From assembly GCA_015680685.1 (NCBI GenBank), contig MNCI01014444.1, positions 117,381 to 173,837 of the forward strand: 56,457 nucleotides of DNA, read 5' to 3'. The position numbers and the translations under genes are program-made. The DNA comes from Gnetum montanum. Lineage: Eukaryota; Streptophyta; Gnetopsida; Gnetales; Gnetaceae. Position 1 is the first letter of the stretch, and every line of letters starts with the position of its first letter. This document shows positions 11,150 through 23,573 of the stretch, one piece after another. The notes under the pieces were generated by a model. That model did not search any database. It had not been told where the DNA came from and saw only the letters and a program-made list of their open reading frames with translations.

Positions 11150-13700
11150 CTTCCAAGTCTATCACCCTCACATGGAGCTATTGATTCTACTTATGCATCC
11201 ATCCTTCCTCTTGCAGAAGTGCTTATTATCATTTCTTAACATCAACCTAGAATTGCTCATGACTCATATTTTCCTGTAAGAGCTCATGCTAGTCTACATC
11301 AAACTCGATCATCTCTTGATGAAGTTTCTCCTCTAGCTCTGTGCATGGTCAACTTGAAAAATTCTAAACCACATAAAAGTACCTCCTTCATTCCACCTAC
11401 ATTTCCTCCTTAACTTTCTTGAATCTCCTTTCAAGAGAAATGATAACTATTTTGTGGTAGAGGATGTACATGTTTTCTAATAGGTCCATCTCAACTTGCA
11501 AAGTTGATTCACTTGGGGTTTCTATTGGAGTTTGGCACATAATATGTTAAATTTCTCCTTCACCTTGCACCTCTCTCTGATTATATTTTCATTAACCAAA
11601 GTTATAATTTTATGCAATCTACATACCTCAACATCCAAGGTTGTCTTCTTGATTAGATGAGTCTTCTAGAGCTTCTCGATTTTCTTGGTACTATTTTTTG
11701 CCAACTCCTATAGCAAGTTATAATGATCTTTTTCTATATGAAGTTACTTGCCCTAAAATTAGGCCATGATTTGACTCTCATCCTCTAACCTTTGTAAAGC
11801 ACCTATTTCTTCTTTTCTTAACTCATTCTTTTCCACTCTTAGGATTGATTCTTCAACATTCTAATATACTGATTCAAGGCATCTTTCATGAGCATAGTTT
11901 TTCATCAACATAGTGCACTTGAAATAATTTATTATACATGTGCTCAATTTGCACCTCTAAAGTGATTTTAGATGGTGGTAGTAATAATGGTGTGATGTGT
12001 TTAAGCTTTTCATGTAACCTTCATACCTCATCCTAACTTCTTCATAGCTTCCTTAGATAAAATGTTCTATTAGCATCTATAAATTAAAATTATTTTCGAG
12101 CATGTGATTGAACCCATGATCTCCTATTTGATAAGTATTTTAAATATTTTTTAATTTTTTATTTTCAACTCATATTATACCTTAATCTATTTAATCTTCA
12201 CTATACTGTCAATGTTCCTTAGTACAACTTGATTCTTGGGTTAATTTTCTAATCTTCCTTCATCCAATGACTAGTCCTAGGTTGATCAGTAAGTATGTGG
12301 AAAAATTAAGTTGCATGCTAGATATTGTGCATGTTATGCCTTGACTAATGCAAATAGGAAACATTATATGAAGGTACATGAATTTGAAACTGAACATGTG
12401 CATCAGGATGAACCATGGATGGATCATTCAATAAGGGTAAAGAAAAATGGAAAAGTTCCTTCCTTATCATCTCAACACCCCTAATGGCTTCCATCATTTT
12501 TTAGGAAACTCTTACCAAGATCTTGGAAATCTTTGACATGAATCATGGTAGCCTACCCATCACCTTCAACATGGATAATAAGTTGAAAAACTACCATCAT
12601 GAAGGGACTCTTAGCTTTTTCTGATGTTAAAACTAGAAGATCAGGAGAGGGATCTACTCAACCATTATACTTACATTCATTAAGATGCTTGAGGATAGAT
12701 GATACATTTGTTTGATACTAGTGAAGCTAGTGTAAAGGTTAGATATAAGAAATCTTTGTGGAAGGTATCTCATCCTCCAAAATGGGCATGGCTCTAATGA
12801 CCTCTAGATATTATCTTAGAGCAACCACCATTACATTCTTACAGTCCACCATTCTTATAGTTATGAGATATCTTTCCACATGGTTGACTATTCCCACTAT
12901 CCCACAAAGTTTTTGGATTAACCCTAGAAAGGTATATACATCCCTATTATCCATGGCCACATACTTAATTTTTTGAATCAAGGTCTTGTAGAGAAAATAG
13001 AAGATGTTGGTGATGCACTTCCCTCTCATCATGGCTATAAATTTGTCCCCTTGAGCAATGATACTTAATGGTCATATGGATAAAAATTTATGGGTGATGA
13101 TCTTGTAGATGGAATTGTGAACCAAGTGTAAACATCTTCATCTCTACTTTATCCATTTCAAATATCTAAAACAAAACCTTTGACTTGAGCTTGAACTCAA
13201 TATTTTTTATCTATGACCACCAATTATTTGCTAATTTATTCAAGAAGATTATGACCCTAGATATTGCCCATGTGTAAATATGTATAAGAACTCCACTAGC
13301 AAAAGTCATGGAACCATCAACTACAAGGTTTTGGTAGAATTCCTCTACCTCATATTAGTACCATGTGTAGGACTAGGTAATGCATTCATAAAAGTCCATC
13401 TACTATAATAACTTCTTAAGCTCAAGAGGATTAACCTCAAGGAACTAATGATAATTTTTCTTCTTATGGATTGATCACTACCAAATATCATGTACATTCA
13501 TGTCTTATTTAATGTTGTCAACATTCTTCTCTTCATCTTCTATTGGCTTCTCTAGTAGTTATTTAGTTACCTACTACTACATACATGCTTTACCCAAAGA
13601 TCAAGAATGTGCTACCTACCTCCTAATCTACTTTTTGGTGGAGATCATTTTGTAGCAAGGCCTCCAAGTTCTAGATTAGAATATATAAGTTCTTCTCCTT
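11150..13700 (-). pseudogene. Decayed ORF2-like relic (transposon-protein domain plus coiled coil)
   Basis: On the reverse strand, 13032-12811 encodes a segment with NIFYFLYKTLIQK and then FLGLIQKLCGIVGI. This fits the end of the plant-transposon-protein domain, where a helix is followed by a GFPSLIT.LC..GV-like motif. Further along the same strand, about 11950-11400, the frames read as Lys/Glu-rich heptad-like sequence (for example VEKNELRKEEIGALQRLEDE). Domain order and orientation match ORF2 of elements 1 and A, but identity is low and stops are frequent. I regard it as a much older relative, with moderate doubt. Confidence 0.4.
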
Positions 13701-16700
13701 TCTTTTCCTTAGAAACTAGTGGTTCATGCAAGGGTCCACTAACAAGGGCCTCATATTACTTAAACTTAGTCCTCCTTAGTCTATGAATCCTAGATCACAA
13801 TCACCCTAATATGATGAGTTGTGAATTCTTCTAAAAATAAGGTAACTTTATTAAGCATCATACTATCATTACAAAAATTACATGCAAAAATAATGATAAA
13901 TGAAACTCTTGGAAACATTTGAAAAACATTATTATAACTTTTGAATCATGACATACATGGGCAAGTATAAGAGAGAAATATTTAAATAATTATCCAATGT
14001 ATTAAATACACATCCAAATTGGTGTCTCTCTCTCATAACTAAGTTACAAGGTACCATGCTTGAACCACAACTAGAACATCAACAACAAGAAAAATCAAGA
14101 AGAATACTTGTAAAAATATTACTAATCCAACCATTCGGATGAAACTACAATAGAAATTCTCTTGTTTTTAAAAATTAGAGGTAAAGAAAAGAAATAAAAA
14201 AGTTAGGAAATGCATTTGGAAGCCCACCAAATTTATAATGGTTTATTAACACAAGAGGTATGTTGGCATTAGGATGTTGATGCCCCTGCGTTGATGTAAT
14301 GGGTGCATCAGCACATCCTTCCAAACCTAAGGGAACAACAAACTTCATCATTAATGCCTCAAACTTACGTTCATATATGATTGGAGGTTTGTGCAAGGTC
14401 AACAACATGTTGAAATCACTACAAATTGATCTTACAAGACATCTAAGAAGCAACATATCAATAACATTACAAACTTACATTTAATGACATCATGAAACAT
14501 CGTAAATGAGTCAATTAATTAGTTCATCCATCCCCATAAATCAAAAGCTAAGAAAGTGAGGTTAGAATAACAAGAGAATGATTAGAGCACTAAAAATAAT
14601 GAAATATAAGCACAATGAGGTTAAATAAATAGAATATATCATGATCCAACCTTAGAATACTAAGAGTTGACACTCAATACAAGTGGAAGATCAATCAAGT
14701 ACCTTATTCATGCAACCCTCTCCATCACTAAGAGATAATATTTAGCTTACTCACCTATAATGTCAATCCATCAAGGATTCATAAATGGATCCTCCCTAAA
14801 GAACGAACTTACTTTTCTTACCATTTTGAAACTTGTTGATGAGATACCCATGGATTCCCAACCACCAGTGATATATTAGCATCAAACATGAGTCCATCTC
14901 CTTGTATGGCTAGATTTCATTCTTTACTTTTCCCAATCGAATTCCTACCACACACAACCATGGATAAGAATGAAATTAAGAGATGGAGAATGAATGTTTG
15001 ATGAGAAAGAGGGAGGGATGGTGAGAGTACAATATCATCAGATCTCCAGCTAATCATTCAATTATCTCATGGATCATGTAAGTATATCCTATATCCCACA
15101 AGAGATCTGCTATCACATCCTTTCACCACTACTCATTCACACCAAATTTTTCCTTCTAAGTTCAAGAGCATACCTAGGACTTCTAGGTTTATCTAGCCTT
15201 GATTATTTTGCAATCCAACCATTGGTAAAACTGAATCAAGCTAACACATTACCAAACATCTAGAGGTCAATATTCTAATTTGGCTTTCCCCCATCCATGC
15301 ATCTATGCACAATAGGTTTCCTAAATTTTTCTCTATTGAAAGCCTTTTATCAATTCCCTTAGATGCACTAACCAATCCCACATTTCCACAAGGAGCATAA
15401 TGTCATGACCAAAAAGGAAAAATTTCCAAGTTTGAATGGGATCAAGACTTGGGTCGAGGTTGATGATGATTAACCCTTAGAAAAAATGATTACTAACTTG
15501 GATGGATGTAACAATTGACATCACCAAGACTCATTAAGAGAGATATTTTTGGGGCTTCATGGCTAGGAGTAAGGATGATCAAGAGATTATCTTGAACTAT
15601 GATGCTTTGAGAAGTCAAGTGATTTGGAAAATGGATTGAATGTAAGAAAGGCTTGCATAAGTATTGGTTCAATCACTTATTTTAGTTTTGATATGAGTAG
15701 TTATAAAATTAGTTTAGATGGTAAAAATACCAATTTTTATATCTCCCCATCATCTCTTCTTTTTTTTACTCTTTTATCATCATATTTTTATTGTCACATT
15801 ATACCATTCTATGGAGCAGTAATTCAAGAGAATAAAGATAGAATCCCAAAAGTGGCATGATAGTATGCACAAAAGAACTAAAGAATTATTTGTGCATAAA
15901 GATATATTTATAAGATGTGATAGAGTCAAATATAAGTGGATAATGCCTACATCATGAATACTGAACTATGCTACTAATAACGTGAAAGGAAGAAAGAACA
16001 TTGAGGAATAAATGGTTGACAATGGTGTGATGGTAGAAATCTAAGCATACTTCCTCCTAATGAAGAAAAAATTTATATGGTAAAATGCATAGTAATTTAT
16101 GGGTGTATTATTTAAAGGTTAATAGTGAAATCAGGGGCCTGCAACATTTACATCCTTACAATCTGAGTAACTAGAAGTTTTGAGATTAACTAGAGCACAC
16201 ACTAATATAGTGTTTTTTTTTGTTAATTCAATAATTAAACTAGGACATTGTTAAAAGTATTATTCTTTCCAATAAGCAAAATAACATAGAGTAAAGATGA
16301 GGCAAAGACTAACCAAATAGGATACAACATTAAAATCTTTAGAAGAAGTAAAGGAGAAGTTTCAGAAATGTCCATTAATATTCTCATCCAAGATTAAATG
16401 AATTAATTTAACAATTAAATTCTTCCACAAATAAAACTTCATTAAAAATAGGAAGCCTTGTAGTGCATTCAAAAGTCCTAGTAATACTATGTCAAAAATA
16501 AGAAAACCCTGATGGCATCATCATGGAGGCTCTGCCTCATGGGCACATCTCGTTCAACACACAATAGTGCAAAGAACATCTCAAGTGGCAAACGTGATGC
16601 CACAATCCATCGAAATAATGATCATCTCTAACATCATGGTTACCACACTAGCACCATCATTGGCATCCTCATTCTCCCATGCAATGTATGCAACATTAGA

Positions 16701-17294
16701 GAAAGAAATTCTTTGAGAACTAGAGCCCGAAGCCACATTTTTTCCTTTGATGCTATGATGGTTGCAACCAGAACAATGGTTGAGTCAAATTTGAAGACAT
16801 TCATCAAGAATGATAAGCAACGAAGGGTACACATGTGCAGATTGGGTAGGCAATGGCAAGACACATGCAGATCATAAGTGTGGCAACAAGGCTACAAATG
16901 GTGACGTGTGATGATTTGATCGAATAGTAGCAATATTGGTGGCACCAAAATGGGAATTACATCAACCTTGCCATCACCACTCTTCCTTGGGATAACGGTA
17001 GAAGACTCCATGACATCTAGCAATGATAGTGATACGCAAAAGTAGTAGGCACAAGAGGTGATGTGAGTTAGAGAGGGTTCCAAAAATATTCACAAGAATA
17101 CATTAGTAGTTCAAGTTATAAAAATATATATCTCATCCAATTGTTGATATATAACATGGCTACAACATCATAAATTTTGATAAAATTATTAAACCCATTA
17201 TTTTATATAGCATTCACTTTTTAAAAGGGAATATTTTAAAGAGGTTTATAGGACATTTGTATAATATACTATAGAAAAAGGACATTTGGGTATA
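13701..17294. other. AT-rich intergenic DNA, nothing recognised
   Basis: Short ORFs on both strands (for example near 14175-14484, 15069-15263, 16640-17083) show no family signature. Their composition is like the surrounding DNA. I see no repeats, RNA genes or transposon ends that I can support. Confidence 0.5.
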
Positions 17295-17535
17295 TTCCTA
17301 TGAAAGTTGTAACTTCTTATGTTGGTTACAACTAAAAACTCCATCATGTTTTAGCTTTCCATTATTAAGAAGAAACTTTTTAACCAAGGCATATATTTCT
17401 CAAATTCATCATAACTTCTATGGAAGTTATAACTTCCTAGGATGGTTATCATTAATTAATCCCCTAGAAATTTTTAACCCACCTGAATCTTTCATGATAA
17501 TTGTAACTACCTTGAGGCTATTATAAATAAAGCTT
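17295..17535 (+). promoter_or_regulatory. Candidate LTR promoter with repeated motif before TATA
   Basis: Related units of the form TATG(A/G)AAGTT(G/A)TAACTTC followed by GGTTA occur at about 17299 and 17417, with a more diverged third near 17490. Then comes ATTATAAATAAAG at about 17520. The middle unit includes the 14-base palindrome GAAGTTATAACTTC (17423-17436). The layout resembles the palindrome-plus-TATA promoters of the other elements here. It could be the U3 of the Tat-like copy that starts about 1.3 kb downstream, but no LTR end or partner is visible. Confidence 0.35.
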
Positions 17536-18810
17536 CAAGGGTAAAATGTTAAAGGAAGAATGAAAAAAAGAAAAAAAAGGAATATTTGAAAAATGACATT
17601 TGAAGAATTTTTGTAGAATGGCTAGCTAAACACATCGATTCGGCTACTTTGTTTTAATCCTGAGTTCATTTTTTTCCATTTTGTTTTAACTGCTTAGCTA
17701 GTGGTTTAGATAGTATCATGGTTGGCATTTAATTTTGGGATTTTTCCTAGGTTGCCTTTATAGCTATGTTTTTTTGTAATATTAGACTTCTATTAAGATT
17801 TTTCATAGAAGAGCTCATGTTGTTGGAAGCCTCAAGACTAATTTAATAGTACTATCTTAACAAAATTTCCTATTTTGAGCATAGAGGATATAGGAAAATC
17901 TTTGGTATTTTGATGAGACTAACATAGCTTCTTTAGTTTTAAAGTTTATTGCCTTGGTATTTCAATCAAGAAATTGTCAAATTTTTTTAAAGCTCTGTTG
18001 AATGCAATCCTTGAAAACTATTAACTAGCCAAAATTGAGACTCGTACTTTGTAGTTTATGTAGTGATTTTTGGTAGTATAATAAGATTGTCTTTATAAAA
18101 TTACTTATTGAGCTTAGAAGGTTTGGAGAATTTGTAGTTATTGAATTCAAAATATTTTATTGCAAAGTATTTCCTCATGTCAATTTATCTTGATTAAATA
18201 TTTATGATTTCACACAAATCTAGTTTCTTTTATTTTCTCTTTCTATATTCATTAAATCTCACTCTATTGCTAGTTTTCCTGTGGAAATTTCTCTCTAGTT
18301 GAAATTATGAGTAGATTGGCAAACTTGTGTTCAAATTTTTTTGTAAAATTTTATTTGTTACAAGTAGGTATTATAGGAACCATATAGACTAAGTGATTGA
18401 ACAAAATAAATATCTTCAACAACTCATAATATTTGACAAAATTAGTCAAATCTTTTTTATGATAGTCGATTACAATTCTATATACAACCCAACCATTTCA
18501 ACATTCATGACAAAAAACGCATAAAAATATTGAGTCTATTTGAAGGTATCTAGGCCTTGGTGTTGCAAAAGACTAGCAAGAATCTAAATCCTATTTGAAA
18601 AACACCTTTGATCCTGTGACCATGAAGGTCACAAGATCGTTAGGCCACCACACATTGGCGATCACATCACAAACAATCGCCAACAGTTCCTTTGGTGGTA
18701 GAAGAAGGGCTAAAAATTTATCCTATAAGATCATAAGCCTGATTATCCTACCACACCAATAGTTATTTGTTGCTAGAAGGGTTTAAGAAATTAGATACTA
18801 TTTTCAATTC
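17536..18810 (+). other. Possible R-U5 and leader of the Tat-like copy
   Basis: This stretch is T-rich and non-coding, running into the gag relic at 18811. An LTR end and primer site should lie in it if the promoter upstream is correct, but I cannot identify either with confidence. Confidence 0.3.
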
Positions 18811-19858
18811 ATGACCAAGAATATTGATAGTATGGAAGATTTCACATGTTCCAAAGAAATTCTTGATTATAAGAATAATTATTCATCTGAAGATGAATAG
18901 AAGAAGGTTCTTGAATTTGGAATAAGTAGTGAAGTAAATAATAAAAATATTAGAAGATCACCCCTTCTATTTGGTTTATTAGTCTACAAGAGAAATTCAA
19001 AGTATAAGAGTTCAATGATCAAAAGAAATTTTAATAGGATGGAAAATCCTTGGCAAATAGTTACACCATTAGGATTTCAAAACTACAATGATATTCCTAA
19101 GGTAGCTTACAAATATTTTCCTTAGCCTTTTATTTCTAAAAAGGCTTACTTGTCTGAAAAATACATCCACTTATTTGAGTTCGCTTTAGCCGATGTAAAT
19201 GTTCAACATCAAGATCAAGTTTGTAGGTTGTTTGTAGCAAATTTAAAGGATATGGCTCAAATTTGGTATTCAGACGTGCTAAGAAATAACATCACAAGTT
19301 GGGATGATATGAAAAATATTTTCTTGGCCATGTTTGGCAATCAATTGGATCAACAAAAACTATAATATGGGCTAGTACAAGCTAAACAAGGAGTTAAAGA
19401 GTCAATTAAAGATTTCAATATTAAATTTCAATGAATTTGTGGACTCTTTCAAAGAAAATATAGACCATAAAATGAAATTCTTAGAAATACTTATCTTAAG
19501 GCTATGAATCCCAATATTTCAATTTGGTTAAGGAGAACCCCAAACTTGCTACCACTGAATGACTACTTTAGTGATGCTATACAATTAGAAAAATAGTTGA
19601 ACTTGAATCATGAAGAGATCATCATAACTCAAAAAAGGGAAGAGAAAATGATTATTCCTATACAAGATTTTGCTCAACTTAAAGCATCACCATGTCCATC
19701 TCATATTAAGATAAAGCAAGAGTCTGAAAGCAAAGAATCTAAAAAAGGGTAGTTCATGAGAGATTTATCCAACAAGGTAGTAAAGCTAAAAAATATTTGG
19801 CAAAAGTTAAAATCAAGGAATAAAAGAAAAATAGCAAAGATAAGTAGCAAGACCCTAA
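18811..19858 (+). pseudogene. gag: gag of the Tat-like copy
   Basis: From ATG 18811 a single frame runs about 1 kb with a handful of stops. It includes a Ty3/gypsy gag core: VCRLFVANLKDMAQIWYSDV, then ITSWDDMKNIFLAMFGNQ, then VKESIKDFNIKFQ. These match the W-Y...L, W..L...F...F and ESI..Y..RF landmarks of plant Gag. It is not closely similar to the Athila-type gag of the other elements. No zinc knuckle is evident, and the C-terminal part is Lys-rich. Confidence 0.7.
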
Positions 19859-20389
19859 GTTAGTGGAATATGAGGATGAAAGTGATCCTATTATGTCTAA
19901 TTTCCTTGATATTAGATAGTAAGCTATCAAGTGTTCATTCTACAAGCAAATCTTCTAACAATGGATCTAGTGATATTTCTTCTGTATCAAGTTTTGAAGA
20001 GGATATATCCACAAATGAAGAGTGTAATAATAATGAAGAAAATGAATATAATCTTTTATCAAAAGAAATAATAACTACTTCCAGGCCTCCAAACATCATT
20101 TCTGATCCATCTACTAAGAGACAAGTTTTTGAACCAAGTAGAAGAGAGAAAAATAAAAGTAAAGAAGATCAAGTAAAGTAGAATACTCAAAATCAAACTT
20201 TTAATAAATGGATGAAGAAACCAAGCTTTTATGGAGATGGAGAACATGATTTGATTGAAGATCTTAAATACATCAAGGAAAATATTAGCATATATCAATT
20301 ACTATAAATTAGATATCAGCAAATAAAATGACAAGAAAATAAAAACTAGCTATGATTGTACTCTTAAAAAGGAAGCTCCTCCTTTTCTT
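19859..20389 (+). other. gag-protease linker of the Tat-like copy, frameshifted
   Basis: An ORF at 19870-20181 is Ser/Asn/Glu-rich and looks like a shifted continuation of the polyprotein linker. No domain is recognisable. Confidence 0.4.
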
Positions 20390-20722
20390 TTGACAATGAA
20401 GTTAAAGGATAAGTATCTTCACAATTGTTTAATTGATTCTAGAGCTACATATACTATTATGATGTTTTCTATATGCAAAAAACTTGGTTTGATTCCTAAA
20501 AAATCAAATAAAAAGATTGTTCAAGTGGACAAAATTAGAGTAAATATTGTGGATCAACTACCCAATGTTCTATTAGAAATTGCTTTTGAACCACGTATCA
20601 AGATTAGAGTAACTATTCAAGTAGCAGATATACCAAATTCACATCATATTTTATTGAGTAGAAGTTGGAGTAAGAATTTCTTAGGTTATATATCAATGGA
20701 TTATTCACATATGTGGCTACCA
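20390..20722 (+). pseudogene. Aspartic protease domain (Tat-like)
   Basis: The segment CLIDSRATYTIM replaces the catalytic (L/I)(I/V)D(S/T)GA(S/T) motif. The Gly is changed to Arg, which would be expected to inactivate the enzyme. Downstream, DIPNSHHILLSRSW followed by NFLGYISMDYSHMWLP matches the ILL(G/S)R.W flap-end and following block of plant retrotransposon proteases. The domain would cleave the polyprotein. Confidence 0.7.
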
Positions 20723-20889
20723 TAAAAAGGGGAACCAAATCAAATTTACATATATAGTGAACTGTTGATGGTTGAAAACATTACTTCAAATGGAAAGAAC
20801 TAGGTCATTGAAACAAGAGCTTTCAAAATCAAATTTTGCACACTTCAAGAAGTTTATAGCTTAGAGAAAGAAGAATCTCAAGATGAGAG

Positions 20890-21290
20890 CAAATGGGAAC
20901 TATACTTTGATGGTTCTTGTAACTCAAAAGAAGCAGGAGTTGGAATAGCATTAGTGAAAGATTATTCCTCATGAATAGTCAAGGTAATTCATCTATCTTT
21001 CCCTTGTACTAATAACAAGGTCAAGTATAAAGCTTTATGTATAGGAATTAAAATGGCAATAGAAAAAAGAATTAAATTAATCATCATAAAGGGAGACTAG
21101 AAATTAGTTTGTGAACAAATTAAAGGTAATTATGTAGTAAAGAGTTCATTCTTGCGACCCTATAAATAGTTTGTCTACAAAATGTTGGATCAATTTCATC
21201 ACTACTAAATAGAACATATAGGTAGAGAAGATAATTATATAGTAGATGGATTAGAAAAAGTATCTTCATCATTATATTTGAAAATGATAG
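20890..21290 (+). pseudogene. Extra (archaeal-like) RNase H domain placed before RT
   Basis: The sequence WELYFDGSCNSKEAGVGIALV is a clear start of the additional RNase H found in Tat elements; the Asp of FDGS is the first catalytic residue. It continues with NNKVKYKAL (the expected NEAEYEAL motif, catalytic Glu lost), then IIIKGD, which keeps the second Asp, and GREDNYIVDGLEKVSS at the end, where a final Asp is present. In the Tat elements I know, this domain follows the ordinary RNase H. Here it lies between protease and RT. Confidence 0.7.
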
Positions 21291-21654
21291 AAAGTTATGA
21301 ATGTATAATGATCATGAACAAACATCAACCAGCAGTACCAAATAACATAAAGCATTTACAAGTAGTTGAAAATGATGATTAATTACTTAGATTCTTAAGC
21401 AATAAACATGAATTTGAAGGTAAAATCATACCTAATATAGTGTCAAGTTAAGACAAATTCCATTCCCAAAAAAGTGATTGATTATGAACGAGTTTGACAA
21501 AAATTTTCTCACCAAAAAATATGTATAAAATCTAGATGATCAAACTTATGAAGCAGTGAATTTTAGATCTACTAAGATGCCAAATATGTTAAATGTCATA
21601 AAGGAAAAAGATTTAGTTTTCAAGAAAAATTTACTACTACTCCTAAAAAATAAT

Positions 21655-22445
21655 TTGAAAAATTTTGCTTACTCTTATTATGATCTTAAAACTTTTTGAC
21701 CAGATGTGATAACACATAAAATTTCTTTGATGGATGGTTGTAAGACAGTGAAGCAAAAACAAAGGAAATTTAATCCATCATTTGAGCCAAATATGGAAGC
21801 TAAGATCAACAAGTTATTACAATTTCAAATCATATATCCAATCTGATATTTGACATGGATTGTTAATCTTGTTCAAGTAAGAAAGAAGAATGGTGATATT
21901 AGGCTTTGTGTGGATTTCAAGAATTTGAATGAAGCCTTAGAAAAAGATAAATACCCACTTCCTAGAATTGATGAGATGTTGATTAAAGTATTAGGTTATT
22001 GGGTATATTCTTTCTTAGATGGTTTTTTTGGCTATAATCAAATTATGATAGATAAGGGTGATAGATATAAAATAGCATTTATTACCAAGTGGAGAACTTT
22101 TGCTTACCAAAGAATGCTATTTGGATTGTTAAATGTTGAAGTTATTTTTCAAAGATAAATGGATTTAGCCTTTAAAGGTTTAATAGGTAATTTCATTATT
22201 GTTTATTTAGATGATATCTTTTCAAAAAGAAAGGAGATCATATTAGTCATCTTCAAAAAAATTTTGACAGATGTCATGAGTATGGTATTGCATTAAATGC
22301 TAAGAAATGTATCTTTGAAATTAAATCTAGAAGTTTACTAAGCCATGTCATCTATCAAAAAGGAATTGTTATAGATAACTCCCAAATTCAAGTTGTACAA
22401 AGTATCGAGCATCCTATAAGTAAAAAGTCTTTTAGATCTTTCTTT
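21655..22445 (+). pseudogene. Reverse transcriptase domain (Tat-like), truncated
   Basis: Motifs in order are DVITHKI, GCKTVKQKQRKFNP, VRKKNGDIRLCVDFKNLN, YSFLDGFFGYNQI, FAYQRMLFGL and IVYLDDI, the last being the catalytic YxDD. A frameshift after YLDDI puts the connection region (HEYGIALNAKKCIFE, then RSFFGK) in another frame. The copy breaks off there at about 22445. At least two further in-frame stops are present. Confidence 0.78.
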
Positions 22446-23560
22446 GGGAAGTATGGTGGTGGTGTTCTAGGATGGCATGGTAGCAAGGAAGTAAGGCTAG
22501 GCAACTAGTCGAAGGTGGCAACACAAGTGGTTGCAAGGTGGCATCTCGTATGCAACAGCTGGGCATGATTCACTACCATTTCTACAATTGCACATTCCTA
22601 CAGTTGTTACCTACATGTGGGTGGTGGAAGCTGCACATTTCTTTACTATGTGATTGGACATGATCTGCCATCATTTCTACCTGTGATCGATGGACAATAT
22701 AGTGGATGTTACATGCATTGGTGGTGGTTGTTCTTTTTTGTGCATTGTGGTGGTTGCAGCCATTATCAATTAACCCACACATCCTATCCTCAACATGTTT
22801 CTTGCAATATTTGCAACGATTGAATGTGGGTTCTTGCCATTTTTTAATTGCCCACCATATAACTACACATGTCCAACTAATGGCCCTCAGCACCAGTGTT
22901 ACTCTCTCATGTACTACTATTCACAACGTGTGGGTAGCAATTACCATGGGCATTACACATGGGAGGTGGCTCCTCATGCACTTGACTAGTCCTTATAAAT
23001 TTCCTAGCTAGATGAGAGGGGAAAAGAAATAATGCTAGCTAATGAGAAAAAATCCTAGGGTTCTTTTTGATTCTTGTTAACTATTTGTTGGCATCTTAGA
23101 GGTAGTTTAGTCTGTAGTAGTGAGCATATCTAAGGGCTAAAGATTGCAGTCTTGCCAAAGGAGGTGTGCTACTTGTAGGCACAGGCAGTAGGGCCTACAA
23201 CTCATTTCTAAGCTAAGTCTTTATTTATCCTACTATGTTATTAAACTTTCTATATTCCATCCTTGATCTCTATTGTATGGTTGAAACACAAATCCTATGT
23301 TTCTTAAGACTTTGATTAATCTTGTTAGTTGTTTAATGCTTTATTTCATGCTCAAGTGCCTTTACTAAATTTTTTTTAAAATGAATTACTACTTCTTTGC
23401 CAAGTTATTGTGGATTGAACCTATTAAAATTTACCATCATCTTTAAATGTTACATTTTACAAAACACTGCATTACCTGAGTTTCCCTACCCATAAAAGAA
23501 GCACCCTAGGCAATAGTCTTCCTAAATGAGTTCTTTCAGCTATTGATGTGTCCAAGATTT
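22446..23560. other. Unclassified higher-GC insert, possible LTR
   Basis: An abrupt change from the Tat-like RT to a (TGG)n- and CAC-rich sequence marks a junction. Short similar stretches recur (ACCATTTCTAC and CATCATTTCTACCTG, each followed by an ATTGCACATT-like or GATCG stretch). CTTATAAATTTCC near 22995 could be a TATA box. ORFs on both strands here are composition artefacts. It may be a solo LTR or another insertion that cut the Tat-like copy; I cannot name a family. Confidence 0.35.
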
Positions 23561-23573
23561 ATGCATCAACAAT

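Larger units (their letters stand above)
18811..22450 (+). mobile_element. Truncated Tat-like Ty3/gypsy retrotransposon
   Basis: Degenerate domains appear in one direction: gag (18811-19858), aspartic protease (20390-20722), an extra RNase H of the archaeal-like type (20890-21290) and RT (about 21655-22445). The copy ends abruptly inside the RT-connection region (RSFFGK), where unrelated DNA begins. RT motifs (GC..VKQK.R.F.P, VRKKNGDIRLCVDFK, YLDDI) are typical of the Tat/Ogre group. The usual RNase H after RT, the integrase and the 3' LTR are missing. Stops are frequent throughout. Confidence 0.75.

Noticed and set aside
16640-17083. Two short minus-strand ORFs
   Set aside because: No recognisable motif, start context or homologue in the window.
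17411-17436. ATAACTTC...GAAGTTAT arrangement reminiscent of a loxP site
   Set aside because: The spacer is four bases, the arms are only eight bases, and no recombinase is nearby. It is one unit of a local repeat.
22582-23011. Overlapping ORFs on both strands
   Set aside because: They arise from TGG/CAC-rich composition; no motif, and several frames are open at once.
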